Assembly (NCBI GenBank): GCA_018674495.1
Contig: JABHAA010000058.1
Coordinates: 1 to 34,026, forward strand
DNA from: Rhodospirillaceae bacterium
Lineage (GTDB): Bacteria > Pseudomonadota > Alphaproteobacteria > Rhodospirillales > UBA2165
Reading direction: 5' to 3'
Length of the DNA: 34,026 nt
Of this stretch, positions 6,674-15,162 are shown piece by piece (the stretch's first letter is position 1; each line of letters starts with the position of its first letter). Under the pieces are notes generated by a model. That model had not been told where the DNA came from. It made no database searches and saw only the letters and a list, made by a program, of their open reading frames with translations. The translations under genes and the position numbers were made by a program.

Positions 6674-8632
6674 CTAATTATTCTCCTGCAATTCCGCCAA
6701 TCCCCGGAAATGCTCCAGCGCATCCGGGTTGGCCAAGGCTTCGCTATTGTTGATGGCGCGCCCGTGCACCGCGTCGCGCACCGCCAATTCGGTGATCTTG
6801 CCGGACTTGGTGCGCGGAATGTCGGGCACGGCGATGATGACGGCGGGCACGTGCCTGGGCGTGCAGTTGGCGCGGATACGGGTGCGTATCTCGGCTTGCA
6901 GTTCCTCGGTCAGCGCATGACCTTCGCGCATGATCACGAACAGCACGACGCGCGTATCGTCGTCCCAGTGCTGGCCGATGGCGATGCTTTCCATGACTGG
7001 ATCGAGCTGCTCCACTTGGCGGTAAATCTCCGCCGTGCCGATGCGCACGCCCCCCGGGTTCAGCGTTGCGTCCGAGCGGCCATGGATGATCATGCCGCCA
7101 TGCTCTGTCATTTCCGCCCAATCCCCATGGCACCAGACGCCGGGGAATTTGTCGAAATATGCGGCCTGATATTTGGCCTGATCGGTATCGTTCCAGAACC
7201 GGATAGGCAAAGACGGGAACGGCGCGGCGCAGACCAGATCGCCGGCCTCGCCAACCATGCGCTCACCGCCCTCGTTGAATACCGCCACGTCGAGGCCGAG
7301 GCCCATTGCCTGGATCTCACCCCGCCAAACCGGGCCGATGGGATTGCCAAGCACGAAACAGCCGACGATATCGGTGCCGCCGGAGATCGAGGCCAGATGA
7401 AGATCGGGCTTGATCCATGCATAGACGAAATCGAAGCTTTCCGGCGACAGGGGCGAACCGGTGGAGGCCATCAGCCGGACCGACGAAAGATCGTGGGTCT
7501 CGATGGGCTTCAACCCGGCTTTCTTGACCGCGTCAATATATTTGGCCGAGGTGCCGAACAGGGTCATGCCCTCGGCCTCGGCGTAATCGAACAATACATT
7601 GCCGTCCGGGTAAAAGGGCGAGCCGTCATAAAGCAACAATGTCGCGCCGACGGCCAGGGCCGAGACCTGCCAGTTCCACATCATCCAGCCGCAGGTAGTG
7701 AAATAAAATACGCGGTCGCCGGGTTTCTCGTCGCAATGGAACAGATGCTCGGAGAGATGTTTCAAAAGCACGCCGCCGGCGGAATGGACAATGCATTTGG
7801 GCACGCCCGTGGTGCCCGACGAATACATGATATAGAGCGGATGGGCGAAGGGCAGACGCGCGAACTCTATTTCGCCGGCCTCGTACCCATGGGTGAAATC
7901 ATCCAGCAATTGGGCGCCGGGAAGGGCGCTGATATCGGGCGAAGCGTCCGTATAGGGAACAATGATGGTCGCCTCCACGCTCGGAAGCTGGGCCAGAATT
8001 TCTGATACTTTTCCAAGTGAATCGTGAGTGCCGCCGTTGTAAAAATAGCCGTCGCAGGCGATCAGCACTATTGGCTCGATCTGGCCGAACCGGTCGAGCA
8101 CCCCGGCGGTGCCGAAATCGGGAGAACAGGACGACCAGATGGCGCCGATGGAAACGGCGGCGAGCATGGCGACAATGGTTTCCGGCAGGTTCGGAAGATA
8201 GCCGCACACCCGGTCGCCGGGGGATAGCCCAAGCGCCCGCAATGCTTGCGCCAATTTTGAAACCTGGGCGTACAAATCGTCGTGGCTGAGGCGCGCGCTT
8301 GCCTTGTCCTCGCCGCGAAAGACAATGGCATCGCCGGCCCCCCTGTGGCGCAGCAAATTTTCCGCATAATTGAGGCTGGCGCCGGGGAAAAACATGGCCC
8401 CCGGCATGCGGTCCGGATGCTTGATAACCGGGCCATCGAAGCCGTCGCCGATGACATCTGCATAGCCCACCACGGCGCGCCAAAAATCATCCATATGCGC
8501 CACCGAATAGCGGTGCAGGGAAACATAATCATCCAAATCCACGCCATGTTTGGCGGCCAGCAATTGCATCAGCCCGGTCATATTGCTGGCGTCGATCTGC
8601 GCCTGGCTCGGTTGCCACAGAATTTGGCTCAA
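6674..8632 (-). CDS. aacS: acetoacetyl-CoA synthetase
   Basis: Activates acetoacetate to acetoacetyl-CoA with ATP (AMP-forming), linking ketone-body or polyhydroxybutyrate turnover to central metabolism. The 652-residue length fits acetoacetyl-CoA synthetases. The ATP loop SSGTTGVPK is at 271-279. The ISGGTDIVGCF segment is characteristic of this family, and the C-terminal domain carries PRTKSGKITE with the catalytic lysine. The start is TTG at 8632, supported by GAGGAG 7 bases upstream. It is the first gene of a four-gene minus-strand unit and is divergent from the zincin gene, with a gap of only about 60 bases. Confidence 0.92.
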   Translation of the reverse strand: MSQILWQPSQAQIDASNMTGLMQLLAAKHGVDLDDYVSLHRYSVAHMDDFWRAVVGYADVIGDGFDGPVIKHPDRMPGAMFFPGASLNYAENLLRHRGAGDAIVFRGEDKASARLSHDDLYAQVSKLAQALRALGLSPGDRVCGYLPNLPETIVAMLAAVSIGAIWSSCSPDFGTAGVLDRFGQIEPIVLIACDGYFYNGGTHDSLGKVSEILAQLPSVEATIIVPYTDASPDISALPGAQLLDDFTHGYEAGEIEFARLPFAHPLYIMYSSGTTGVPKCIVHSAGGVLLKHLSEHLFHCDEKPGDRVFYFTTCGWMMWNWQVSALAVGATLLLYDGSPFYPDGNVLFDYAEAEGMTLFGTSAKYIDAVKKAGLKPIETHDLSSVRLMASTGSPLSPESFDFVYAWIKPDLHLASISGGTDIVGCFVLGNPIGPVWRGEIQAMGLGLDVAVFNEGGERMVGEAGDLVCAAPFPSLPIRFWNDTDQAKYQAAYFDKFPGVWCHGDWAEMTEHGGMIIHGRSDATLNPGGVRIGTAEIYRQVEQLDPVMESIAIGQHWDDDTRVVLFVIMREGHALTEELQAEIRTRIRANCTPRHVPAVIIAVPDIPRTKSGKITELAVRDAVHGRAINNSEALANPDALEHFRGLAELQENN

Positions 8633-8692
8633 CGGTTGGCTCCTCTGGTGGACTTTGCCTAGTTACCAACGCCACGGGCGCAAGGTCAACCT

Positions 8693-9133
8693 GTGATGCT
8701 TGGCGAAACCGCCCGCCCGGACTACCTTGTAGGCATGGACAAGTATCGAGATATCGAGCTTGGGCCCGCGGCGTTTCTCTCCCTGGCCGAGGCGGCCTTT
8801 GCCGGCATCCCTCAAAGCCTCCGCCAATATGTGGGCGAGGTTATCTTTCACATCGACGATTTTGCGGAGCCGGAGATTTTGGCGGACATGGAAATAGACA
8901 GTCCTTACGATCTTTTGGGCCTCTATCAGGGGCTTTCCCTGGATCAGAAGAGCGCCGGTGCCGCGCCCGCCGATGTGGACCACATATTCCTGTACCGGGC
9001 GCCGATATTGGATTATTGCGACGCATCGGGCGAAACCCTTAGCGATGTGGTGCGCCATGTATTGATCCACGAGATCGGCCATCATTTTGGACTTTCAGAC
9101 GCGGATATGGAGCGCATTGAGGCAACGCCATGA
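8693..9133 (+). CDS. minimal zincin-type metallopeptidase family protein
   Basis: 146 residues with HEIGHHFGL (126-134), the zinc-binding HExxH with a following glycine-rich helix, near the C terminus. The sequence IDSPYDLLGLYQG (68-80) is also typical of the short bacterial zincin family (PF06262-like). Members are structurally minimal metalloproteases with no established substrate. The start is uncertain: GTG at 8693 has AAGG 7 bases upstream, an ATG lies one codon later, and ATG at 8735 would give the shortest plausible protein. Its stop overlaps the ATG of the Lon-like gene (ATGA), so the two are translationally coupled, which suggests linked roles in protein turnover. Confidence 0.8.
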   Translation: MMLGETARPDYLVGMDKYRDIELGPAAFLSLAEAAFAGIPQSLRQYVGEVIFHIDDFAEPEILADMEIDSPYDLLGLYQGLSLDQKSAGAAPADVDHIFLYRAPILDYCDASGETLSDVVRHVLIHEIGHHFGLSDADMERIEATP

Positions 9134-11613
9134 GTAAACATGAATCCAGAATTACCCCCTTGAGCCCGGACCAGCTCTATACGTCCTGCGATGCCGGCGC
9201 CCTCGGCTTCGAGACCACCGACGCGCTCGAGCCACTTGATCACTTCGTCGGTCAGGACCGGGCCGTGGAAGCGGTGAAATTTTCCATCGGCATGCGCCGG
9301 GACGGTTATAACCTGTTCGCCTTCGGCCCCGAGGGAACCGGCAAGGCAAGCCTGGTGCAAAGCTTTTTGGATGTGTCTTCGGCGGCCGAGCCGGTGCCCG
9401 ATGACTGGGCCTACGTCAACAATTTCGCCGAGCCGCACAAGCCCCGGGCCTTGCGCCTGCCAACCGGGCGCGCCCGTCCGCTGGCGGCGGATATGGAGCG
9501 CCTGATTGAAGATTTGGGAGCCGCTATCCCGGCGGCCTTCGAGAGCGACGATTACCGCAACCGGCGCCAGCATATCGAAGAGACGCTCAAGAAAAACCAG
9601 GAAAGCTCCATGGCGGCGCTCAATACCGAAGCCGAGGAAAAGGGCGTCGCCATCATACGCACCCAGGTGGGCCTTGCCGTGGCGCCGGTCAAAGACGGCG
9701 AGATATTGGAGCCCGATGCGTTCAAAAAACTGCCCGAAGATGAGCAGGAAAGCCTCAACGAGGCGATCAAGGGCATCCAGGATAAACTGCAGGAAGCCCT
9801 CAGCCACATGCCGGAATGGCAAAAACAGCATCACGATCTGCTGCGCGATCTGGGACGCGACGTGACCGAGAAAGTGGTCGCCCATCAATTTTCCGATCTC
9901 ACTCCGAAATACCAAGATTTGCCCGAGGTGTTGGCCTACCTGAAAATTGTGCATCAGGAAATTGTCCACCATGCCCGGGATTTTCTGCCACAAGAAACCG
10001 GCGATGCCGGCGCCCGCCCGCAGGGGCTGGACGAAGACTTGGATGCGCTCAAACGCTATGCCGTGAATGTGGTCGTCGATAACGGGCCGCTGCTGCCCGG
10101 CGATGATGACGATGGCGCCGATGGGGCGGTCGACGCCGCCGGCGCGCCGGTGATCACCGAGGCCCATCCGATCATGGCGCGCCTGTTGGGCCGGATCGAG
10201 CATCGCTCGCATATGGGCGCGCTACTTACCGATTTCACGATGATCAAGCCGGGCGCCCTGCATGCCGCCAATGGCGGCTATCTGGTGCTGGATGCGCGTA
10301 AATTGTTGACCCAACCTTATGCCTGGGACGCCCTGAAACGGGCGCTGACTTCGAAGACCATCCGCATCGAGGGTCCCGGCGAGATGATCGGCTTTCAAAG
10401 CACCATCTCGTTAGAGCCTGAGCCGATCCCGCTAAACGCCAAGATCGTTCTGCTCGGCGAGCCCGATCTTTATTACATGCTGAGCCGCCACGATCCCGAG
10501 TTTCGAAAATTGTTCAAGGTGGCCGCCGATTTCGATACCGTCATGGCGCGTTCCCCGGAAACCGCCATGCATTATGCGCGCCTTGCCGCCAACCTCAGCG
10601 CCGATGAAGGCGTGCGCCCGCTGGATGCGCCGGCGGTGGCCCGCACCGTCGAATACGGCGCCCGCCTGGCCGACGACGCCGAGCGCCTGTCCACCCATAT
10701 GGGCAGCGTCGCCGATTTGATCCGCGAAGCCGATTACTTCGCCGCCGAGGGTGATGCCAAAATCATTGGCGCCGCCCATATTCAGACCGCCCTCGACGCC
10801 AAGATTTACCGCTCCGACCGCACCCGCGAGCGCATGCAGGAACAGATCGAGCGGGACACCATCGTCATCGATACCGAAGGGGAGGCGGTCGGCGAAGTGA
10901 ACGGCCTGGCGGTCTACCAGCTCGATCATTTCTCCTTCGGCAAGCCGTCGCGCATTTCGGCGCGGGTGCATCCGGGCCGCGGCCAGATCGTCGATATCGA
11001 GCGCGAGGTAGCGCTTGGCGGGCCGCTGCATACCAAGGGCGTTCTCATCCTGTCGTCGTACCTGGCCTCCAAATATTCCAGGGACGCGCCGCTGGCGCTG
11101 GCCGCCAATCTGGTGTTCGAGCAATCCTATGGCGGCGTCGATGGCGACAGTGCGTCATCGACCGAGCTTTACGTGCTCGTCTCGGCCATCGCCGAGGTGC
11201 CCTTGAAGCAGTCCATCGCGGTCACCGGATCGGTGGACCAGCAGGGCCGGGTGCAGGCCATCGGCGGCGCCAACGAAAAGATCGAAGGCTTTTTCGATAT
11301 TTGTGCGGCGCGCGGGTTGACCGGCGAACAAGGCGTCATGATCCCGAAGGCCAACGTCAAACATCTGATGCTGAAAAGCGATGTGGTCGACGCCTGCCGG
11401 GACGGGCAGTTCCACATTTACGCGGTGGCCACCATTGATGAGGGCCTCGAAGTGCTAACCGGCCTCGAAGCCGGCGAGGCGGATGAAAAGGGCTATTACC
11501 CCATCGGCAGTCTCAACCGGACGGTGACCGCCAAGTTGGAAGCCTCGGCCAAGAAAGCGCTGGCTCTGGCAAGGCCCATCGCCAATGGCGGCAATGGCAC
11601 GCGCAAGCGCTAA
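9130..11613 (+). CDS. Lon-like ATP-dependent protease (AAA_32 / S16 type)
   Basis: 827 residues. An N-terminal AAA part carries the nucleotide loop GPEGTGKAS (66-74) and a GGYLVLDARKLL segment. A helical insertion of about 150 residues (roughly 130-280) lies between. The C-terminal part is a Lon-type serine-lysine protease domain: VDGDSASS gives the catalytic serine S674 and GGANEKIEGFF the lysine K717. It differs from classical Lon by lacking the usual N-terminal substrate-binding domain, and it resembles the YcbZ/LonB-like group in bacteria. It is coupled to the zincin gene upstream and ends in a 4-base overlap with the convergent glycosylase gene. Substrates are unknown. Confidence 0.88.
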   Translation: MSKHESRITPLSPDQLYTSCDAGALGFETTDALEPLDHFVGQDRAVEAVKFSIGMRRDGYNLFAFGPEGTGKASLVQSFLDVSSAAEPVPDDWAYVNNFAEPHKPRALRLPTGRARPLAADMERLIEDLGAAIPAAFESDDYRNRRQHIEETLKKNQESSMAALNTEAEEKGVAIIRTQVGLAVAPVKDGEILEPDAFKKLPEDEQESLNEAIKGIQDKLQEALSHMPEWQKQHHDLLRDLGRDVTEKVVAHQFSDLTPKYQDLPEVLAYLKIVHQEIVHHARDFLPQETGDAGARPQGLDEDLDALKRYAVNVVVDNGPLLPGDDDDGADGAVDAAGAPVITEAHPIMARLLGRIEHRSHMGALLTDFTMIKPGALHAANGGYLVLDARKLLTQPYAWDALKRALTSKTIRIEGPGEMIGFQSTISLEPEPIPLNAKIVLLGEPDLYYMLSRHDPEFRKLFKVAADFDTVMARSPETAMHYARLAANLSADEGVRPLDAPAVARTVEYGARLADDAERLSTHMGSVADLIREADYFAAEGDAKIIGAAHIQTALDAKIYRSDRTRERMQEQIERDTIVIDTEGEAVGEVNGLAVYQLDHFSFGKPSRISARVHPGRGQIVDIEREVALGGPLHTKGVLILSSYLASKYSRDAPLALAANLVFEQSYGGVDGDSASSTELYVLVSAIAEVPLKQSIAVTGSVDQQGRVQAIGGANEKIEGFFDICAARGLTGEQGVMIPKANVKHLMLKSDVVDACRDGQFHIYAVATIDEGLEVLTGLEAGEADEKGYYPIGSLNRTVTAKLEASAKKALALARPIANGGNGTRKR

Positions 11614-12206
11614 GCGCCGATCAGCGCTTTTACCCGGCGCTGCAATTCCGGCACCAGTTCTGCCTCGAACCAGGGATGCTTTTTCTGCCAGCCGGTGGTG
11701 CGCCAGCTTGGGTGCGGCGTCGGAATAACCTCCGGCCCAAATTCCCGCCAATTGGTAACGGTTTCCGTGAGGGTGCGCCGCCGGGCCGCGAGGTAATAGT
11801 TCTGCGCATACATGCCGATCAGCACGGTCAGTTGGATTTCCGGCAGCGCCGCCAACAGCTTCTCGTGCCAGGCGGGCGCGCATTCGCCCCTTGGCGGCGC
11901 ATCACCGCCCCGGGGCAGACGGCCCGGATAGCAGAACCCCATCGGAATAATAGCGAACTTGGAGGCATCATAGAAATCATCCGGCGCCACGCCCAGCCAG
12001 CCGCGCAGGCGCTCCCCGGATGGATCGTTCCAGGGGATACCGGTGGCGTGGACACGGGTGCCGGGGGCTTGGCCGATGATCAAAACTCTGGCGCCCCGTT
12101 CGGCGGCCAGGGTTGGGCGCGGCCCAAGCGGCAGGTCTTTGGCGCAAAGATCGCACTCGGCCACGTCTGCCAGCAGGCTGGCCAGGGTTTGATTGGCAGG
12201 GCTCAT
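11610..12206 (-). CDS. uracil-DNA glycosylase family protein, iron-sulfur type
   Basis: 198 residues. The first catalytic-type motif is IIGQAPGTR (43-51), and the second is TPHPSWRT near residue 163. Four cysteines, C18, C21, C92 and C109, are spaced as the 4Fe-4S ligands of family 4/5 glycosylases (CxxC, about 70, then about 16). It would excise uracil or a related damaged base from DNA. The motif has Q where family 4 has E (GEAPG), so the exact specificity is uncertain. It is convergent with the Lon-like gene, the stops sharing CTAA, and divergent from the phosphatase gene. Confidence 0.82.
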   Translation of the reverse strand: MSPANQTLASLLADVAECDLCAKDLPLGPRPTLAAERGARVLIIGQAPGTRVHATGIPWNDPSGERLRGWLGVAPDDFYDASKFAIIPMGFCYPGRLPRGGDAPPRGECAPAWHEKLLAALPEIQLTVLIGMYAQNYYLAARRRTLTETVTNWREFGPEVIPTPHPSWRTTGWQKKHPWFEAELVPELQRRVKALIGA

Positions 12207-12235
12207 TTGCTATGACCCTTATCAGGGAGAAGAAT

Positions 12236-12709
12236 TTGGTCAACGTGCTTTTCGTATGTACCGGTAATATCTGCCGCTCGCCGACGGCGGAGGGGGTGTT
12301 CCGGAAATTGGTGGATGACGCCGGTCTCGGGCCCCGCATCGGCATCGATAGCGCCGGCACCGGCGCTTGGCATATTGGCGAAGCGCCGGACCCGCGCACG
12401 GTCGAAGCGGCCCTGGCCCGGGACTTCGATCTGGGCGCCATCCGCGCCCGCAAAGTGAGCACCGATGATTTCCCGGACTTCGATTATGTGGTGGCCATGG
12501 ACAAGACCAACCAAGGCGAGCTGCGCGGTATCGCCCCCAACGATATGCGCGCCAAGGTTCATCTGTTTCTGGATTTCACCGAAACCCACAAGGGCGAGGG
12601 CGTGCCCGATCCCTATTACGGCGGCGAGGGCGGTTTCGAACAGGTGCTCGATCTGGTCGAAGACGGCGCCCGCAGCCTCCTCGCCCATATCCAAAATACC
12701 GATCTCTAG
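12236..12709 (+). CDS. low-molecular-weight protein-tyrosine phosphatase
   Basis: Cytoplasmic phosphatase with the CX5R active loop CTGNICRS at the very N terminus (C8 nucleophile, R14) and the general-acid motif DPYYGG near the C-terminal third. I start at TTG 12236, which gives VNVLFVCTGN, the standard family beginning, a typical length of 157 residues, and GGGAG 7 bases upstream. An ATG at 12212 would add eight residues and cannot be excluded. Bacterial members act on tyrosine phosphates of proteins, often of polysaccharide export kinases. No such kinase is nearby. Confidence 0.9.
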   Translation: MVNVLFVCTGNICRSPTAEGVFRKLVDDAGLGPRIGIDSAGTGAWHIGEAPDPRTVEAALARDFDLGAIRARKVSTDDFPDFDYVVAMDKTNQGELRGIAPNDMRAKVHLFLDFTETHKGEGVPDPYYGGEGGFEQVLDLVEDGARSLLAHIQNTDL

Positions 12710-12726
12710 CCCCGCTCCTATTAAAT

Positions 12727-12766
12727 ATAAACTGTCACCGATTTAAAACGATGACAGTTTATTTTT
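12727..12766 (+). terminator. Rho-independent terminator after the phosphatase gene
   Basis: A perfect 11-base inverted repeat, ATAAACTGTCA (12727-12737) and its complement (12752-12762), with a 14-base loop, runs into a tract of five T. It lies in the gap between convergent genes. The T tract is on the plus-strand side; the stem is AT-rich, so it is weaker than the one at 1261. Confidence 0.7.
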
Positions 12767-12777
12767 GGTGGGGGCAA

Positions 12778-13317
12778 TCAGCCATTGAGCGGATAACGCG
12801 CCAACGTCTCGTAATTGGCGGCGGCGTGGCCGAGATGACTGCGGTAGAGGAGGAATTCTCCTGCCTCGAAGGGCGCCGCCTGAAAGCCGCCGTGATCCGC
12901 TAAATAGGGGGCGATCTGTTCCACCGGCAATCGTTTCATGCGCGCCAAGGTGACGTGCGGGGTGAATTTGCGCCCCTCAGGCGGCAAACCGGCCCGCCTG
13001 ACTTGCGCCTCTACCCGCGCTTGCAGTTTGAGGAGCGGGGCCGTTGCTTCGGCGCCGGCCCAAAGGGTGTGGGCGCGGCCGCGTTTTTCGAAGCAGTCGA
13101 CGCCGGCCAGCGTCACCTCCTCCCGAGCGGCAAATATCTGGCCGAGGGCCGCGTCGATATCCTCGGCGGTGCCTTCATCGACCTCGCCGATGAAGCGCAA
13201 ACTTAAGTGAAGATTCTCCGGCGCCACCCAGCGGGCGCCGGCAACGCCGCCGTTCATGGTCGTTAATTGCAGACCAACAGGTTCTGGTATCGCAAGACCA
13301 ACAAACAGGCGCAGCAC
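12778..13317 (-). CDS. thpR: RNA 2',3'-cyclic phosphodiesterase (ThpR/LigT family)
   Basis: 179 residues of the 2H phosphoesterase superfamily. Two H-x-[ST]-x motifs are visible, HLSL in NLHLSLRFIGE and HVTL in FTPHVTLARMKRL, the paired catalytic histidines. The N terminus LRLFVGLAIP and the length are standard. It opens 2',3'-cyclic phosphates at RNA ends. The start is GTG at 13317, with GGGAG about 9-10 bases upstream. It lies 16 bases after the FIST gene in a minus-strand run with tesA. Confidence 0.9.
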   Translation of the reverse strand: MLRLFVGLAIPEPVGLQLTTMNGGVAGARWVAPENLHLSLRFIGEVDEGTAEDIDAALGQIFAAREEVTLAGVDCFEKRGRAHTLWAGAEATAPLLKLQARVEAQVRRAGLPPEGRKFTPHVTLARMKRLPVEQIAPYLADHGGFQAAPFEAGEFLLYRSHLGHAAANYETLARYPLNG

Positions 13318-13333
13318 GGCCCAATCTCCCGCG

Positions 13334-14434
13334 TTAAACGAACAGGGTCAGGACACCGGTATAGCTGTAAAGACGGTCGTTGGAAATCTCGCCATTGGCG
13401 TACATGCCGACCAGGGGAATATCGCCAAGGATCTCGCGCACCAGGCCCAGTTCGGCATTTTCGCCGCCGAACATGTTGGGGCCGCGGGCGATACAGGAAA
13501 TATAATGGGCGCCCTTGATATTATTGGCGTTGCCGGCCCTGGATTTTAGCTTCTCCAGCATGGCTGTTAGATCGTCGCGCGCCGCGCTCGCATCGCGGCT
13601 GACGAACAAGATCGGATCGCCGGTCTCCACCGGGGCGGCGATGGCGATCAGCCCGCGCTCTTCATCAAATCCGATCAGGTTGCGCACCACATAGTCGCCG
13701 GTGTCCGATCCGATTATGGGGAGCGCGGCGTGAATAAAGCCCGCCGCGCGGCGTAAATCGCGGGCTAGAACTTCGCCGATATCGTCTTTCAAAACCTCCA
13801 GCGCCGGGCGGCCATCGATTTCGGCGATGATGTTTTCCGCCGCCTTGTCCACGTGATGCACGTCGCCGATGGGCGCGCAGCCCTGGCTCAAAGCGGTGAT
13901 CACCGGCACTTCGGGTGCCAGTACAACGCCGGAAATACCGCCGCCGGTGAAGCCGCCGGCCACTTGATGGTTGGGTCCGGCATTATTGGTGAGCCCGCCT
14001 ACCAGAAAGCCGTTGGTCACATCCGATATGATCTCCATGTCTTCGAGCAAATTCTCATTGGACGAATCCACATGCAGGACAACGAACGGAACGCCGCCGA
14101 ACCCTGGGCTGGCGCTAGGCACGCCTACGTCGCCGGCGCGCTCGAACAATTGATAGCCGCCGGGCGGCGTATCGATAACCATCAGGGCGACTGCAAATTC
14201 GCTGAAATATTCGGCCCCGGTTCCACAAACCCCTAGCCCGACGGCGCCGACCCAGTCTTCGACGCCGGTTTCGGCGCGGGCGCGGGCCACCACATCGGTG
14301 AAGTTGGGGCCCAAGGCTTCGGTCGCATAGATAAAGCCAAGATTGGCGCCCCGAGGCTTAGGCTCCAATTCCATCAAGGCGGCTTCGATGGCGCCCCGCC
14401 AATCGGCGCCGGATGCACTGGCCGAAGCAAACAT
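13334..14434 (-). CDS. FIST domain protein
   Basis: 366 residues matching the FIST_N and FIST_C sensory pair: GLGVCGTGAEYFSE near residue 88 and a C-terminal part with NIKGAHYISC followed by RGPNMFGGENAELGLVRE. FIST proteins are presumed to bind small ligands such as amino acids and often work with signalling proteins, but this one has no kinase or chemoreceptor domain. Its ATG overlaps the tesA stop by one base (TAATG), so it is translated together with the esterase gene. No ligand can be read from the sequence. Confidence 0.82.
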   Translation of the reverse strand: MFASASASGADWRGAIEAALMELEPKPRGANLGFIYATEALGPNFTDVVARARAETGVEDWVGAVGLGVCGTGAEYFSEFAVALMVIDTPPGGYQLFERAGDVGVPSASPGFGGVPFVVLHVDSSNENLLEDMEIISDVTNGFLVGGLTNNAGPNHQVAGGFTGGGISGVVLAPEVPVITALSQGCAPIGDVHHVDKAAENIIAEIDGRPALEVLKDDIGEVLARDLRRAAGFIHAALPIIGSDTGDYVVRNLIGFDEERGLIAIAAPVETGDPILFVSRDASAARDDLTAMLEKLKSRAGNANNIKGAHYISCIARGPNMFGGENAELGLVREILGDIPLVGMYANGEISNDRLYSYTGVLTLFV

Positions 14435-15132
14435 TATCGGCCCGGCTCTCTTTTGTTTCGTACCCTTTGCAGCAAATCTTTCACCTTGGGCAAAAGCCGC
14501 TCGACGATAATTTCGACCCCGGCGGCATTGGGATGAATACGGTCCGCCTGATTCAATTCGGGATTGGCGGCCACACCTTCAAGGAAAAAAGGATAAAAAA
14601 GTACGCCGTGGCGGCGCGCCAGGGCTGGATAGAGGGCGGCAAACTCGGCGCCGTATTCGCGTCCGAGGTTGGGCGGCGCCAGCATGCCGGTCAGCAATAT
14701 TTCAGCGCCGGCGCTACGAATTTGGCTTAAGATAGCATCCAAATTGGCCTTGGTGGCAGCGGGTTCGAGCCCGCGCATACCGTCATTGGCGCCCAGCTCG
14801 ATGAGCACCGCATCCGGCTTGCCAGCCAGCGACCAGCCAATGCGGGCGCGCCCGCCGGCGCTGGTGTCGCCCGATACGCCGGCATTGATAACGCGCACCC
14901 GGTGTCCCAAGCTGGTGAGCGCCGCCTCCAAGCGGGTGGTGAAGGCATCGGAAGCGGGTAGCCCGTAGCCGGCGGCCAGGCTGTCGCCGATGACCAAGAG
15001 GCTGGCTGTCTTTTCCGCCGCCAAGGCGGATGGCGGCGATAACAAGATCGCGAACAGGGCGCCGATTTGCAAATAACGGCTTGCCCGATACAGGTATCGA
15101 CTTTTATCTAATACACGAAAGTAGGCGAACAT
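14434..15132 (-). CDS. tesA: arylesterase / lysophospholipase, SGNH (TesA) family
   Basis: Periplasmic GDSL hydrolase acting on thioesters, lysophospholipids and aryl esters. All four SGNH blocks are present: GDSLAAG, GVSGDTSAGG, GANDGM and DRIHPN, giving the Ser-Asp-His triad. A hydrophobic N-terminal stretch ends in a signal-type ALAAE site. The start is taken as ATG 15132; an in-frame ATG at 15159 adds nine residues, and neither has a strong ribosome site. It is divergent from the ABC transporter genes just as tesA-ybbA-ybbP are in E. coli, which supports the assignment. Confidence 0.88.
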   Translation of the reverse strand: MFAYFRVLDKSRYLYRASRYLQIGALFAILLSPPSALAAEKTASLLVIGDSLAAGYGLPASDAFTTRLEAALTSLGHRVRVINAGVSGDTSAGGRARIGWSLAGKPDAVLIELGANDGMRGLEPAATKANLDAILSQIRSAGAEILLTGMLAPPNLGREYGAEFAALYPALARRHGVLFYPFFLEGVAANPELNQADRIHPNAAGVEIIVERLLPKVKDLLQRVRNKREPGR

Positions 15133-15162
15133 GATTTTTATCAATCCATACGGCGCCATAGG

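Noticed and set aside
6662..8005. 447-codon open frame on the plus strand, antisense to aacS.
   Set aside because: It runs through the aacS gene in a GC-rich region where antisense frames stay open by codon bias. It has no recognisable motif or ribosome site, while the minus strand carries a complete family match.
9325..9351. Walker A loop of the Lon-like protease reading GPEGTGKAS, with alanine after the lysine.
   Set aside because: In this protease group the residue after GK varies and the serine or threonine often comes one place later, so it is not evidence of an inactive ATPase.
9082..10212. 376-codon minus-strand open frame opposite the Lon-like protease.
   Set aside because: Composition-driven shadow; the plus strand has the nucleotide loop and the catalytic serine and lysine, and the minus-strand product matches nothing I know.
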